The notes below the pieces were generated by a model that saw only the letters and a list, made by a program, of their open reading frames with translations, made no database searches and was not told the origin of the DNA. DNA of 35,240 nt from Treponema sp. (GTDB lineage: Bacteria; Spirochaetota; Spirochaetia; Treponematales; Breznakiellaceae), in NCBI GenBank assembly GCA_031268385.1, contig JAIRXH010000129.1:1-35240 (forward strand), in the 5' to 3' direction. Positions 1-7,317 of this stretch are shown here, in pieces. Numbering within the stretch: the stretch's first letter is position 1; each line of letters begins with the position of its first letter. The position numbers and the translations under genes were made by a program.

Positions 1-933
1 GTCGCCCAGAGCGGCAAGCCCCTGCTCATCATCGCCGAAGATGTGGACGGGGAGGCCCTTTCCACCCTGGTGCTGAACAGCCTCCGGGGTACCCTGAAAA
101 CCGTGGCCGTCAAAGCCCCCGGCTTTGGGGATCGCCGGAAGGCCATGCTGGAGGATATTGCCGTCCTCACCGGCGGCGAAGTCATCACCGAAGAACTGGG
201 GATCAAACTGGAAAATACCGAAATTTCCCAGCTTGGCAAGGCGAAAACCGTCAAAATCGACAAAGATAACACCACAATCATCAACGGCGCCGGAAAACAG
301 AAGGAAATTCAGGACAGGATCGCCCAGATCAAGGCTCAGATTGAAGATACCACCTCCGATTATGACCGGGAAAAACTTCAGGAACGGCTGGCGAAGCTGG
401 CCGGCGGGGTTGCGGTCATCAATGTGGGCGCCGCCACCGAAGTGGAACTGAAAGAGAAAAAGCACCGGGTCGAAGACGCCCTTTCGGCCACCCGTGCCGC
501 CATTGAGGAAGGGATTGTCCCCGGCGGCGAGCTGGCCCTGATTCAGGCGGCCATTGCCCTGGACAAGGCGGATTTGACGGGCCTCACGGACGATGAAAAA
601 GTGGGCTACAAGATCGTCAAGCGGGCGCTGGAGGAGCCAATCCGCCAGATTGCCGAAAACGCCGGCCTTGACGGTGCGGTGATCGCCGACAAGGCAAAAG
701 TCGAAAAGAAGGGCGTTGGTTTTGACGCGGCGAAGATGGAATGGGTGGACATGGTGAAAGCGGGGATTATCGATCCTGCCAAGGTAACCCGCTCCGCCCT
801 GCAGAACGCAGCTTCCATCGCGAGCCTCCTCCTTACCACCGAATGCGCCATCACGGACCTTCCCGAGAAGAAGGATCCGCCCCCCATGCCCGGCGGCGGC
901 GGAATGGGCGGTATGGGAGGCATGGACTACTGA
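1..933 (+). CDS. groEL: Chaperonin GroEL (Hsp60), C-terminal part; 5' end outside window
   Basis: The frame is open from base 1 and encodes the last 310 residues of a protein that is normally about 545 aa, so roughly the first 235 residues lie upstream of the window. It begins in the apical domain with [13 protein letters not shown], continues through the [13 protein letters not shown] block, and carries the intermediate/equatorial segment [20 protein letters not shown] and the nucleotide-site region EEGIVPGGE. It ends in the Gly/Met-rich tail [11 protein letters not shown] that lines the GroEL cavity. GroEL is the cytosolic ATP-driven folding cage that works with GroES. No groES is visible, and none need be next to it in spirochaetes. 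An A-tract/stem/T-tract hairpin follows two bases after the stop. Identification is certain. Confidence 0.98.
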   Translation, partial: VAQSGKPLLIIAEDVDGEALSTLVLNSLRGTLKTVAVKAPGFGDRRKAMLEDIAVLTGGEVITEELGIKLENTEISQLGKAKTVKIDKDNTTIINGAGKQKEIQDRIAQIKAQIEDTTSDYDREKLQERLAKLAGGVAVINVGAATEVELKEKKHRVEDALSATRAAIEEGIVPGGELALIQAAIALDKADLTGLTDDEKVGYKIVKRALEEPIRQIAENAGLDGAVIADKAKVEKKGVGFDAAKMEWVDMVKAGIIDPAKVTRSALQNAASIASLLLTTECAITDLPEKKDPPPMPGGGGMGGMGGMDY

Positions 934-934
934 T

Positions 935-953
935 AAAACCGCAAAGCGGTTTT
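935..953 (+). terminator. Intrinsic terminator after groEL
   Basis: A perfect 8-bp stem (AAAACCGC / GCGGTTTT) with an AAA loop lies two bases after the groEL stop. The stem itself supplies the A- and T-tracts, so it could work on either strand. Confidence 0.6.
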
Positions 954-1092
954 GCCGGTTCTATGAAAGTGTTCCCGGATAGGGTTTTTTCACAATTTCG
1001 GTTTTGAAAAGGCAATTTTGGGAACACGAAGGAGAAACCGTGTTTGCAGCCGGTTTTTCCCGAATTTATTGAGTTCGCAGCCATTGAGAATG

Positions 1093-1135
1093 GGCCGCCT
1101 GAAAGCTGAAAACAGCTGGAAGGCGGTCTTTTTTA
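1093..1135 (+). terminator. Second rho-independent terminator downstream of groEL
   Basis: An interrupted stem pairs CCGCCT with AGGCGG and AGCTG with CAGCT around an AAAA loop, and is followed by TCTTTTTT. It has the classic stem plus U-run form on the plus strand, about 160 bases after groEL, and could back up the first hairpin. Confidence 0.65.
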
Positions 1136-1191
1136 TTGGAAGTGATGGTCCATACCCCCGGAGCCTGTTCCTGGTTCTTCATTACGCAGAC

Positions 1192-1253
1192 GGCTGTTCT
1201 ACAATTCCGTTCCGCCAAGTCTTGCTTTTTCGGGGTTGGGTGAAAGAACAGCC
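1192..1253. repeat. Inverted repeat GGCTGTTCT / AGAACAGCC
   Basis: Nine-base perfect arms at 1192-1200 and 1245-1253 are 44 bases apart. The core GGCTGTTC appears again at about 1483-1490, so it is one member of a small local repeat family. Confidence 0.5.
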
Positions 1254-1303
1254 CGAAGCAGGCGATTCTGCGGAAACATCCATTAACAGACTGTTGAACG
1301 GGT

Positions 1304-1319
1304 CTTCGTTTGAACGAAG
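1304..1319. repeat. Short palindrome CTTCGTT-TG-AACGAAG
   Basis: Perfect 7-bp arms with a 2-base centre. It is one of several palindromes clustered before the RAYT gene. Confidence 0.5.
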
Positions 1320-1375
1320 TCGAAGCCAAAGATACTGCAGAGATCCGCTTCGCGGAGGCTCATTGTACCGGCAGC

Positions 1376-1454
1376 GGTCCATATCCCGGGCCGAGAATCG
1401 GTTTACAACCTTTCCTGATGTTGTAGACATCCGAAGAGTTCCGGGATATGGACC
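1376..1454. repeat. Inverted repeat GGTCCATATCCCGG / CCGGGATATGGACC, REP-like
   Basis: Two perfect 14-bp arms lie at about 1377-1390 and 1441-1454, with roughly 50 bases between them. A third, imperfect copy of the arm (GGTCCATA then CCCCCGG) lies at 1147-1161, and the right arm extends into ACCATCGCT to match it. Palindrome pairs beside a RAYT gene are what REP/BIME elements look like. The assignment is by position and symmetry only. Confidence 0.5.
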
Positions 1455-1564
1455 ATCGCTTCAATTAACCCTGACGGCCCATGGCTGTTCGACGGGATCA
1501 TAATTCGAACAGGTTGGTGTGGTTTGGATTTTGAATCGTTTTTCCGGCGGAATTTCTATCAATA

Positions 1565-2092
1565 TTATACCTGAACAATTTCCGCTGTTATGTCATGTTC
1601 AGGGAGAAAATACAAAATGAATGAACCGGGGTTTTCAACAATATCGGTTCGGCCTTTTTGATGATGCCAAAGTCCTCCATACTTCCATTCCCATGAATGG
1701 CCAATCAGCAGGGCATTTACAGGATTGTCATCGATGTACATGAATACCCTCAAACTGTCAACCATACCGTTGATAATCCGGGAAAAGAAACGTTCACCCC
1801 ACACATGGCCGCTCATTGCGTGTATCTTGTTCCAGCGCATGGCAAAAACACTTAAAATCCACTGCATAATTGCGGAGAGAGATTCTCCTTCACCTGGCTT
1901 GACAAGAAGATGAATGTGGTTGTTCATGAGACAAAAATTCCATATTTGAAACCGATACCGCTTTTTGGCCCGCCTCAAGACAGTCAGGAACAATTCCTTG
2001 TCCTTTTCGGGAGCAAGGAGCATCTCATTCCGGTTGATCTTCACGGTTACATGATATTCCGCTCCATTCTGAAGCAATCGGTTCTTTCTCAT
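1565..2092 (-). CDS. REP-associated tyrosine transposase (RAYT, Y1/IS200-like)
   Basis: This 175-aa protein carries the HUH metal-binding motif as MNNHIHLLV (His59 and His61) and the catalytic-tyrosine block YIDDNPV (Tyr119), both diagnostic of the Y1_Tnp/RAYT family. The N-terminal HVTVKINR strand and the GHVWGERFFSR segment also fit. RAYTs are single-copy housekeeping-style relatives of IS200/IS605 transposases that nick single-stranded palindromic REP sequences. There is no adjacent tnpB and no obvious IS ends, which fits a RAYT better than an active IS. The start is ATG with no clear Shine-Dalgarno. Palindromes lie on its 3' side and a tandem copy of the AGCTCTGTCCC motif on its 5' side. 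Confidence 0.88.
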   Translation of the reverse strand: MRKNRLLQNGAEYHVTVKINRNEMLLAPEKDKELFLTVLRRAKKRYRFQIWNFCLMNNHIHLLVKPGEGESLSAIMQWILSVFAMRWNKIHAMSGHVWGERFFSRIINGMVDSLRVFMYIDDNPVNALLIGHSWEWKYGGLWHHQKGRTDIVENPGSFILYFLPEHDITAEIVQV

Positions 2093-2155
2093 ATCACATA
2101 TAGGGAGTAAAAGTACGGATCTGCTTCAATCAGGAAGCTGTTTTTCGTTTTTTAA

Positions 2156-2219
2156 AGCTCTGTCCCCTGAAATCTCCGGTCAAAACTAATGTCCAGCTCT
2201 GTCCCTGAAATTTCCGGTT
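2156..2219 (-). repeat. Tandem 39-bp duplication containing the AGCTCTGTCCC motif
   Basis: Two units start at 2156 and 2195. Each reads AGCTCTGTCCC(C), then TGAAATYTCCGGT. It lies just upstream of the RAYT start and is the only place in the window where the dispersed motif is tandem and has a longer conserved flank. Confidence 0.7.
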
Positions 2220-2327
2220 AGATGGGGCAGTTCCAAAATCCGGGAGTTCGAAAGGATTATGATTTTGGAACTGCAACTTATGAAAACCAAGGTTTTGCAG
2301 TCCGCAGAGCGAGAAACTGCAAGAGCT

Positions 2328-2353
2328 GGTTACAAAACAACCAATTTTGAAAC
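2328..2353. repeat. 26-base dispersed repeat, copy 1
   Basis: It begins GGTTACAAAACAACC and ends AATTTTGAAAC, and is preceded by GAGCT. It matches 14673-14698 at 24 of 26 positions. Confidence 0.6.
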
Positions 2354-2444
2354 AGATCAGATAATATTTCAAAGTTTTGTTTCTCTCATCTCTTGTACAA
2401 GTAATATCAGGGAATTATACTTTTTTCGGACTTCAAAAAATTTA

Positions 2445-2457
2445 GGGGACAGAGCTT
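2445..2457 (+). repeat. GGGGACAGAGCTT motif copy upstream of the YgjP-like gene
   Basis: Exact copy, ending 13 bases before the ATG at 2471. Its AGGGG part could serve as a ribosome binding site for a TTG start at 2456. Confidence 0.65.
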
Positions 2458-2470
2458 GAAGAGTGAACTG

Positions 2471-3160
2471 ATGGAAACCTTGAAATTGGGAGATATACTC
2501 ATAAAGATTGAATACAAACGGATAAAAAATCTTCGAATGACAATATACCCTCCTGATGGAAAAGTGTATATTTCTGCACCGGTCAATGCATCGAAGGATG
2601 TAATACGGAATTTTGCGGTATCAAAATCCCGGTGGATAGAAAAACACAGAATAAAATACCGTAGTTTGCCACATGTGGTTAACAACTTCCAAAATCATGA
2701 AATTTACTATGTCTGGGGCACCGCTTATGAGCTGGAACTTGTCGAGCGGAAAGGACATCCAAAAATAATGCTTTCAAATGGACAAATACTAATGTCTGTC
2801 CCTCCCCAGAGCACCAATGCAAAAAAACAGGATTTATTGAATAAATGGTACCGTAATATACTGAGGGAAACCGCACCTGTCATTATCAGAAAGTGGGAAG
2901 CCGTCATAGGCGTGACGGTCAAGGGACTGTATTTGAGAAAAATGAAATCCCACTGGGGAAGCTGCAACTATAAAAACCGGACAATACGGTTAAATACGGA
3001 ACTGGCAAAGAAATCCCCCGAATGCCTTGAATATGTTACTGTTCATGAATTGATTCATATGTTAGAGCCTCATCATAATCCGGTATTCTACCGGCTTATG
3101 AATACTTACTTGCCGTCATGGAAAACAATACGAAAAAAAATGAATTCGGGAGAAATGTAG
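2471..3160 (+). CDS. YgjP-like (DUF45/SprT-type) zinc metallopeptidase
   Basis: This 229-aa protein has the zinc-binding motif HELIH at residues 192-196, followed by HH at 201-202, which can supply the third ligand. Before it comes the family hallmark KMKSHWGSCNYKNRTIRLN (from about residue 157). The N-terminal IKNLRMTIYPPDGKVYISAP strand pattern is also typical of YgjP/WrpP proteins, often found near restriction-modification genes. None is visible here. I chose ATG 2471. A TTG at 2456 would add five residues and would take its ribosome site from the GGGGACAGAGCTT motif. Base composition is AT-rich compared with flanking genes, suggesting acquisition. Substrate unknown. Confidence 0.85.
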   Translation: METLKLGDILIKIEYKRIKNLRMTIYPPDGKVYISAPVNASKDVIRNFAVSKSRWIEKHRIKYRSLPHVVNNFQNHEIYYVWGTAYELELVERKGHPKIMLSNGQILMSVPPQSTNAKKQDLLNKWYRNILRETAPVIIRKWEAVIGVTVKGLYLRKMKSHWGSCNYKNRTIRLNTELAKKSPECLEYVTVHELIHMLEPHHNPVFYRLMNTYLPSWKTIRKKMNSGEM

Positions 3161-3172
3161 CGGAAAAACAAT

Positions 3173-3183
3173 GGGGACAGAGC
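3173..3183 (+). repeat. GGGGACAGAGC motif copy, intergenic
   Basis: It lies 12 bases after the stop of the YgjP-like gene. It lacks the final T of the 11-mer. Confidence 0.55.
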
Positions 3184-3321
3184 ATTAAATCAGCGCTTCC
3201 CTGGACAAGGGTGTGGAAAATATACCCAAGTAAAACAGGGGAATCCTGACGCTTAATATTGTTTGGGAGTAAAATATAGTGACATTTGTTCTTGTCTGAT
3301 AGTACAAGAAAGGATTTTTTT

Positions 3322-3828
3322 ATGGATGAAAAAAATAGCGATCTTTCCGGTATGAATACAACGGAAGCAAAGGAATATATCCTCCAGCACATTGTTTCAT
3401 TAAAACTTGTCCGAAAAGAAATGGAAAAACTTGAGGAAAATTTGTCAAAATGGAATTTGCGTACCGAACTTGCCTGTTCAAAGGGAGAAACCGGGCTGGC
3501 TTTGGAGGCGAAAAAAGAAGCGGAAAAAATACAAGCTCTGCGGATGAAGTTATCCGGTGATGCCGAAGAACTGCGGAATATGATTGATAGAATGATTCAG
3601 CAATTACCGGGGGTCACAGAACAAAAACAGGCTTCCCCTGGGGGGACAGACCTTGAAACAGTTGATCCGGTTATGCTTGAACAGGAGTTGCTTATGGCGT
3701 CAGGCTATCTCCCTGGAGATGAAAAAAAAGCTGAAATTGATCGGACTATGAAGAAACTTGAAGCAGATAATATTGTTGAGATTGAATTAGCCAAATTGAA
3801 GGAAAAAATGGAAAACAAGAATGGATAA
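3322..3828 (+). CDS. Hypothetical coiled-coil protein
   Basis: A 168-aa hydrophilic protein with no membrane segment and no recognised domain. Residues about 20-110 and 135-168 are rich in Lys/Glu/Leu with heptad-like spacing (for example KLVRKEMEKLEENLSKW and KLEADNIVEIELAKLKEKME), pointing to two coiled coils split by a Pro/Gly-rich linker. The chosen ATG follows AAAGGA at seven bases. A TTG 36 bases upstream keeps the frame open but has no such site. A motif variant, GGGGACAGACC, falls in the linker at 3642-3652. Its last codons overlap the next ORF by 8 bases, making it the first gene of a coupled run ending in murJ. Function unknown. Confidence 0.7.
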   Translation: MDEKNSDLSGMNTTEAKEYILQHIVSLKLVRKEMEKLEENLSKWNLRTELACSKGETGLALEAKKEAEKIQALRMKLSGDAEELRNMIDRMIQQLPGVTEQKQASPGGTDLETVDPVMLEQELLMASGYLPGDEKKAEIDRTMKKLEADNIVEIELAKLKEKMENKNG

Positions 3829-4015
3829 ACGGCAGCTTGATTTTTTTGAAAATCTCTTCCATCGGTTTTCCCACAAACGGGAAATTCACGGTACGATTTT
3901 AAGAATGCCGCGGGCATCCTCTGTGTGGCAAGGGTCTGAGTATCCGATCTCCGGGGACAGAGCTTCGTTTAATAGAACAAATACCCTCAAAACGGCGATT
4001 TGGAAGACCAAATGA
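3821..4015 (+). CDS. Small hypothetical ORF (64 aa) coupled to both neighbours
   Basis: This ORF begins inside the end of the preceding coiled-coil gene (8-base overlap) and ends in an ATGA overlap with the start of the phosphodiesterase gene. That is the arrangement expected of a translated, coupled gene. The product is basic and Phe/Arg/His-rich at the N terminus (DFFENLFHRFSHKREIHG) and resembles nothing I recognise. A GGGGACAGAGCTT motif at 3953-3965 supplies the codons for GDRAS in its C-terminal third. It could be a real small protein, a decayed gene, or only a coupling frame. Confidence 0.45.
   Translation: MDKRQLDFFENLFHRFSHKREIHGTILRMPRASSVWQGSEYPISGDRASFNRTNTLKTAIWKTK
3953..3965 (+). 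repeat. GGGGACAGAGCTT motif copy inside the 64-aa ORF
   Basis: Read as (G)GG GAC AGA GCT T.., it encodes GDRA. Confidence 0.65.
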
Positions 4016-4779
4016 TGGTTTCCCTGCTGCCGGATCGGCCTCGTCCTCTTCTTTTTGCTCACCGGGGCTGCTCATCTCTGGCACCTGAAAATACTTTCGC
4101 CTCATTCAGGAAAGCCCGTGAGATTGGTTCGCCGGGTATCGAATTGGACGTTCATGTCTGCGCTTCCGGGGAATTGATTGTTGCCCATGATGACAATTTT
4201 ACACGAACGGCGAGAGACAGGCGGGCAATACAGGATCTTGATTATCAGGAAATCAAAAAAATTGATGTGGGATCCTGGTTTGATTCACTTTTCAGGGAGG
4301 AACATCCACCCGTTTTGGATGACGTTTTGGAAGAATTTTGTCCTGATATATACATCGACATCGAATTAAAGACAAATATCACAAAAAACGACCCACTTCC
4401 GGAGTTGTTGGCAAAAAAAATAATAAAAATGGGGGACAGAGCTTTAAAATCAACGGTTGTTTCATCTTTCAACCCTTTCTGCCTTGCCGAATTTAAGAAG
4501 CTCTGTCCCCATATTCCTACCGCCATCATTTGGAGCTCCAATAAAGAAGTACCCCTGATTCTCCGCCGGGGTTTCGGCCGTATGCTCTCTCATTGCGATT
4601 ATCTTAAACCTGACAAAAATCAGATAAATGTTTTTTCTTTCTTCCGGTTCTCCATTCTTGAAGGCCGGCCTTTGGTACCATGGACTGTTGACGAATCTGA
4701 TTCGGCGGCAAAATTGATAGAAATCGGCTGTGAGGGAATTATTTCCAACCGGCCTCAGGATCTGGGGATTATCCGATGA
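4012..4779 (+). CDS. Glycerophosphodiester phosphodiesterase (GDPD family)
   Basis: A 255-aa cytosolic-type GDPD that hydrolyses glycerophosphodiesters to glycerol-3-phosphate and an alcohol. The TIM-barrel signature residues are all present: HRG at 17-19, the metal ligands in IELDV (Glu44, Asp46), the second catalytic His in VAHD (His59), and IELK (Glu118, Lys120). The C-terminal PWTVDE and GIISNRP strands are also typical. There is no signal peptide. ATG 4012 forms ATGA with the stop of the upstream ORF, and the gene's own stop forms ATGA with murJ. Two oppositely oriented copies of the GGGACAGAGCT motif lie inside it (4432-4445 and 4498-4510), coding for GDRAL and KLCP without any visible length change relative to the family. 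Confidence 0.92.
   Translation: MMVSLLPDRPRPLLFAHRGCSSLAPENTFASFRKAREIGSPGIELDVHVCASGELIVAHDDNFTRTARDRRAIQDLDYQEIKKIDVGSWFDSLFREEHPPVLDDVLEEFCPDIYIDIELKTNITKNDPLPELLAKKIIKMGDRALKSTVVSSFNPFCLAEFKKLCPHIPTAIIWSSNKEVPLILRRGFGRMLSHCDYLKPDKNQINVFSFFRFSILEGRPLVPWTVDESDSAAKLIEIGCEGIISNRPQDLGIIR
4432..4445 (+). repeat. GGGGACAGAGCTTT motif copy inside the GDPD gene
   Basis: Encodes GDRAL (residues 141-145). With the copy at 4498 it makes an inverted pair with about 52 bases between. Confidence 0.65.
4498..4510 (-). repeat. AAGCTCTGTCCCC motif copy inside the GDPD gene
   Basis: Opposite orientation to 4432-4445. Encodes KLCP in a frame not used by any other copy. Confidence 0.65.
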
Positions 4780-6473
4780 TCGGCTCCCGGGATAATTCCG
4801 GTTCTAACCATCAAAGCTCTGTCCCCAATCCTCCTGTCCGCCATTCCCGGTCAGACTGCTTTCCTGCAAGCTCTGTCCTCCAGGATAACTCATATGAAAA
4901 GCGGGAAAAAACCGATTCCGGACGGAATCTTGTAAAACACGGCTCGGCTCTGTCCCTATTAACCCTGATTTCCCGTATCCTGGGACTGGTCCGTGAGATA
5001 ACCAAAGCGAGTCTTTTGGGAACAAGCGCTCTTTCCGATGCTTTTTCGGTGGCATTCATGATTCCGAACCTTTTCAGGCGGCTTTTTGCCGAAGGCTCCG
5101 TTTCGGTCGCTTTTATTCCAACGTTCAAGGAATACCTTCTGAAAAACGATCGGGAAACAATACGGGAATTTCTCGCCTGTATTTTCACCTTTCTTACTTT
5201 TTTCGTAAGTCTCGCGGTAATGATTGGGATTCTCCTTACCCCTGCTATTGTCTCTTTTTTTGGAATGAAAGAATTCGATGAAACGGTTCTGTTAACCAGA
5301 ATTATGTTTCCCTTTCTGGCATTCATTTCTCTGGCGGCCCTGTTTCAGGGGATACTGAACAGCCTGCATATTTTTGCCCCGTCAGGATTGGCGCCTATTC
5401 TGCTTAATCTGATAACCATTCTCTGTTCATATGGACTCAGTCCTTTTACCAAAAATCCCGCCCGGGCAATGGCCGCAGGCATTTTTATTGGAGGATTTTT
5501 GGAAGCCGCCATACAGCTTCCCTTTATTATCAAAAAAGGATACATTTTTTTCTTTGTTTCGCTGAAAAAAGCCTCCAAAAATCCCGGCGTCCGAACGATT
5601 TTACGGCTCATAGGCCCGACCGTCATTGGGATGGCGGCTTATCAGCTTAACGATCTGGTTTCTACCGCTTTGGCGGGAAACGCGGGGGAAGGAATCGTGT
5701 CAAGTCTGCAATATTCTCTCAGGCTTCAGGAACTGATTCTGGGTGTTTTCGCGGTTTCAATCGGAACGGTCCTGCTTCCCGATCTGGCGGAATACGCCAA
5801 ATCAGGCCGGTGGAATATCTACAATGAAAGGCTGATTTCGGCCATGCAAATCATCGCCCTTATAGCCATTCCGGTCACATTTTTTTCACTCGCGGAGGGA
5901 CAGAGCTTGATAAGACTGCTTTTCCAGACACGCAGTTTTAATGAAAACTCGGTCTCCCTGACACTGGCAGCTTTTACCTTCCACATGCCCGGGCTCTTCT
6001 TTATCGCCCTGAACCGCATCCTGGCGCCCGCTTTCTACGCCCAAAGCGACTCCCGGTCCCCTGCCCTGGCGGGGATCATCTCCTTTGGGGTAAATATAGT
6101 CCTCGCGGTCATTCTGGTGCGGTCCATGTACGGGTCGGGGATTGCACTAGCTCTGTCCCTCGCGAGTGTGGTAAATACCGCCCTGCTGCTCATCTTCCTC
6201 AAAAAAAATCCGAACATCGCCGTAAGCAGGGCGCTTGGATCGGCGTTCATGTATAGTTTGAAGCTGCTCCTTTTTTCAGCCGCCGCGGTTCTGCCGGTGC
6301 TATGGCTCAACCCCGTTCTGGCCGGCGCCTTTGCCGGCGGCGGCCGCATCGTGGCCCTTGGCATGCCGATTCTGATTAACGCCCTTGTCTTTGGCGCGGC
6401 GGGGGTACTGCTCCTCTTTATAAGCCGCGACAGGCAATTCATGGCCATGGTAAGGCTGTTGAAACGGAAATGA
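4776..6473 (+). CDS. murJ: Lipid II flippase MurJ (MviN)
   Basis: A 565-aa, strongly hydrophobic protein with about 14 membrane segments. It carries the MurJ N-terminal pattern SALSLLTLISRILGLVREI followed by LSDAFSVAFMIPNLFRRLFAEGSVSVAFIP. MurJ flips the peptidoglycan precursor lipid II across the inner membrane. The start (ATGA overlap with the GDPD stop) is the only in-frame initiator, giving a hydrophilic extension of about 50 residues before the usual family start. That extension contains two motif copies (encoding SSVP and SSVL), and a third at 4947 encodes ALSL at the first membrane helix. Copies at 5896 and 6149 sit in otherwise ordinary sequence. Only 13 bases separate it from the convergent permease gene. 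Confidence 0.95.
   Translation: MIGSRDNSGSNHQSSVPNPPVRHSRSDCFPASSVLQDNSYEKREKTDSGRNLVKHGSALSLLTLISRILGLVREITKASLLGTSALSDAFSVAFMIPNLFRRLFAEGSVSVAFIPTFKEYLLKNDRETIREFLACIFTFLTFFVSLAVMIGILLTPAIVSFFGMKEFDETVLLTRIMFPFLAFISLAALFQGILNSLHIFAPSGLAPILLNLITILCSYGLSPFTKNPARAMAAGIFIGGFLEAAIQLPFIIKKGYIFFFVSLKKASKNPGVRTILRLIGPTVIGMAAYQLNDLVSTALAGNAGEGIVSSLQYSLRLQELILGVFAVSIGTVLLPDLAEYAKSGRWNIYNERLISAMQIIALIAIPVTFFSLAEGQSLIRLLFQTRSFNENSVSLTLAAFTFHMPGLFFIALNRILAPAFYAQSDSRSPALAGIISFGVNIVLAVILVRSMYGSGIALALSLASVVNTALLLIFLKKNPNIAVSRALGSAFMYSLKLLLFSAAAVLPVLWLNPVLAGAFAGGGRIVALGMPILINALVFGAAGVLLLFISRDRQFMAMVRLLKRK
4815..4826 (-). repeat. AGCTCTGTCCCC motif copy in the murJ N-terminal extension
   Basis: Encodes SSVP (MurJ residues 14-17). 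Confidence 0.6.
4869..4880 (-). repeat. AGCTCTGTCCTC motif variant in the murJ N-terminal extension
   Basis: One substitution (CCC to CTC). Encodes SSVL, residues 32-35, in the same frame as the 4815 copy 54 bases earlier. Confidence 0.45.
4947..4956 (-). repeat. GCTCTGTCCC motif variant at the first MurJ helix
   Basis: A 10-base match coding ALS(L), residues 58-61. The family often has ALS/AS at this place, so chance codon use is possible for this copy. Confidence 0.35.
5896..5908 (+). repeat. AGGGACAGAGCTT motif copy in murJ
   Basis: Encodes EGQSL, a third reading frame of the motif. Confidence 0.55.
6149..6160 (-). repeat. AGCTCTGTCCCT motif copy in murJ
   Basis: Encodes ALSL in a membrane segment, near the 3' end of the gene. 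Confidence 0.5.
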
Positions 6474-6486
6474 ACCTGCCGCACGG

Positions 6487-7317
6487 CTACCGGCGTTTCC
6501 GCTTGGCATAGACTGAAATACCTGTCATCACGGCAAGGGTAAATATATAGGGAATGGCAAGGATGAAATCGGCGGGGACGGCAAATACCCCCTGGGCATA
6601 ATCGGAAAAAGCTTCAGCCAGACCGAAGATGAAAGCGCCGGCCAAAAGGCCAAGGGGCTTTCTTCCGCCCAGAAAAATCACCACAAGGGCGATCCAGCCC
6701 CGGCCGGCGGAAATGTTGGGGACAAACGCGCCGAGATTGAGGCTGAGAAAAGATCCGCCTATACCGCAGGCGAGGCCCGATACAAGAAGGGCGGCAAGAC
6801 GGTAGACGCCGGGCCGCAGTCCAAGGGAACGGAGCGCCTGGGCATGGAGGGCGGAAGCCCGCAGCCGGTAACCGAAAGGAGTCCGGTACAGGACAAGCCA
6901 CGCGGCAAAGAGGAAGATCCACCCTGAATACACATAAGGGTTGATTTTCGGAAGTGCCGGGAGATCTTTCAGTACGACCACCCCCCTGGTTCCGAAGAGG
7001 CGGTGGGAAAGGATAACGGTAAATCCGGATGCGAAAAGGTTCACCGCAAGGCCCGCGATAAAAATATTGGACCTGAGTTTCAGCGCCGTTACGGCAAGTA
7101 CGGCGGAAAGGATCAGCGAACCGGCAATACCCGCCGCTATTCCCGCGGCAAAACTTCCCGTATACCAGGCGGCGGCGGCGGCGCTGAAGGCGCCGATGAG
7201 AAGCAGTCCTTCAAGGGCAATGTTAAGCATTCCCGCAAGCTCGGTAAAAAGCCCTCCTGTCGCGGCAAAGAGGAGCGGGATCATGATATTTACCGTACTC
7301 GCCATTATTTGCGCCAA
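6487..7317 (-). CDS. ABC transporter permease, BMP/nucleoside type (second subunit)
   Basis: A 276-aa membrane protein of the BPD_transp_2 family (relatives YufQ/NupC and RfuD). The N-terminal half carries the family pattern LLFAATGGLFTELAGMLNIALEGLLLIGA, and about eight to ten hydrophobic helices follow. It lacks the EAA loop of MalF/MalG-type permeases, as expected for this family. Its start lies inside the upstream permease gene (13-base overlap), so it is the last gene of a four-gene unit: lipoprotein, ATPase, permease, permease. The substrate is probably a nucleoside, purine or sugar-like compound. The 3' end faces murJ across 13 bases with no terminator visible. Confidence 0.88.
   Translation of the reverse strand: MAQIMASTVNIMIPLLFAATGGLFTELAGMLNIALEGLLLIGAFSAAAAAWYTGSFAAGIAAGIAGSLILSAVLAVTALKLRSNIFIAGLAVNLFASGFTVILSHRLFGTRGVVVLKDLPALPKINPYVYSGWIFLFAAWLVLYRTPFGYRLRASALHAQALRSLGLRPGVYRLAALLVSGLACGIGGSFLSLNLGAFVPNISAGRGWIALVVIFLGGRKPLGLLAGAFIFGLAEAFSDYAQGVFAVPADFILAIPYIFTLAVMTGISVYAKRKRR

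Larger units (their letters stand above)
934..1564. other. Gene-free region with terminators and inverted repeats
   Basis: I find no convincing gene here. A 161-codon open frame on the plus strand (1018-1503) has no family resemblance and runs through several palindromes. The stretch holds two terminator-like hairpins and a set of inverted repeats described separately. It separates groEL from the 3' end of the RAYT transposase gene. Confidence 0.6.
2093..2470. other. Repeat-bearing intergenic region between RAYT and the YgjP-like gene
   Basis: AT-rich and without a believable gene. It holds a 39-bp direct duplication with the AGCTCTGTCCC motif (2156-2219), a small palindrome AAAACC-AA-GGTTTT (2283-2296), a copy of a 26-base repeat (2328-2353) and one GGGGACAGAGCTT motif (2445-2457) directly before the next gene. 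Confidence 0.6.

Noticed and set aside
1376-1454. CRISPR-like repeats
   Set aside because: Repeats are inverted and irregularly spaced, with no regular spacers and no cas genes.
1018-1503. 161-codon plus-strand open frame after groEL
   Set aside because: It runs through a terminator and several palindromes, has no family resemblance, and has an irregular residue pattern.
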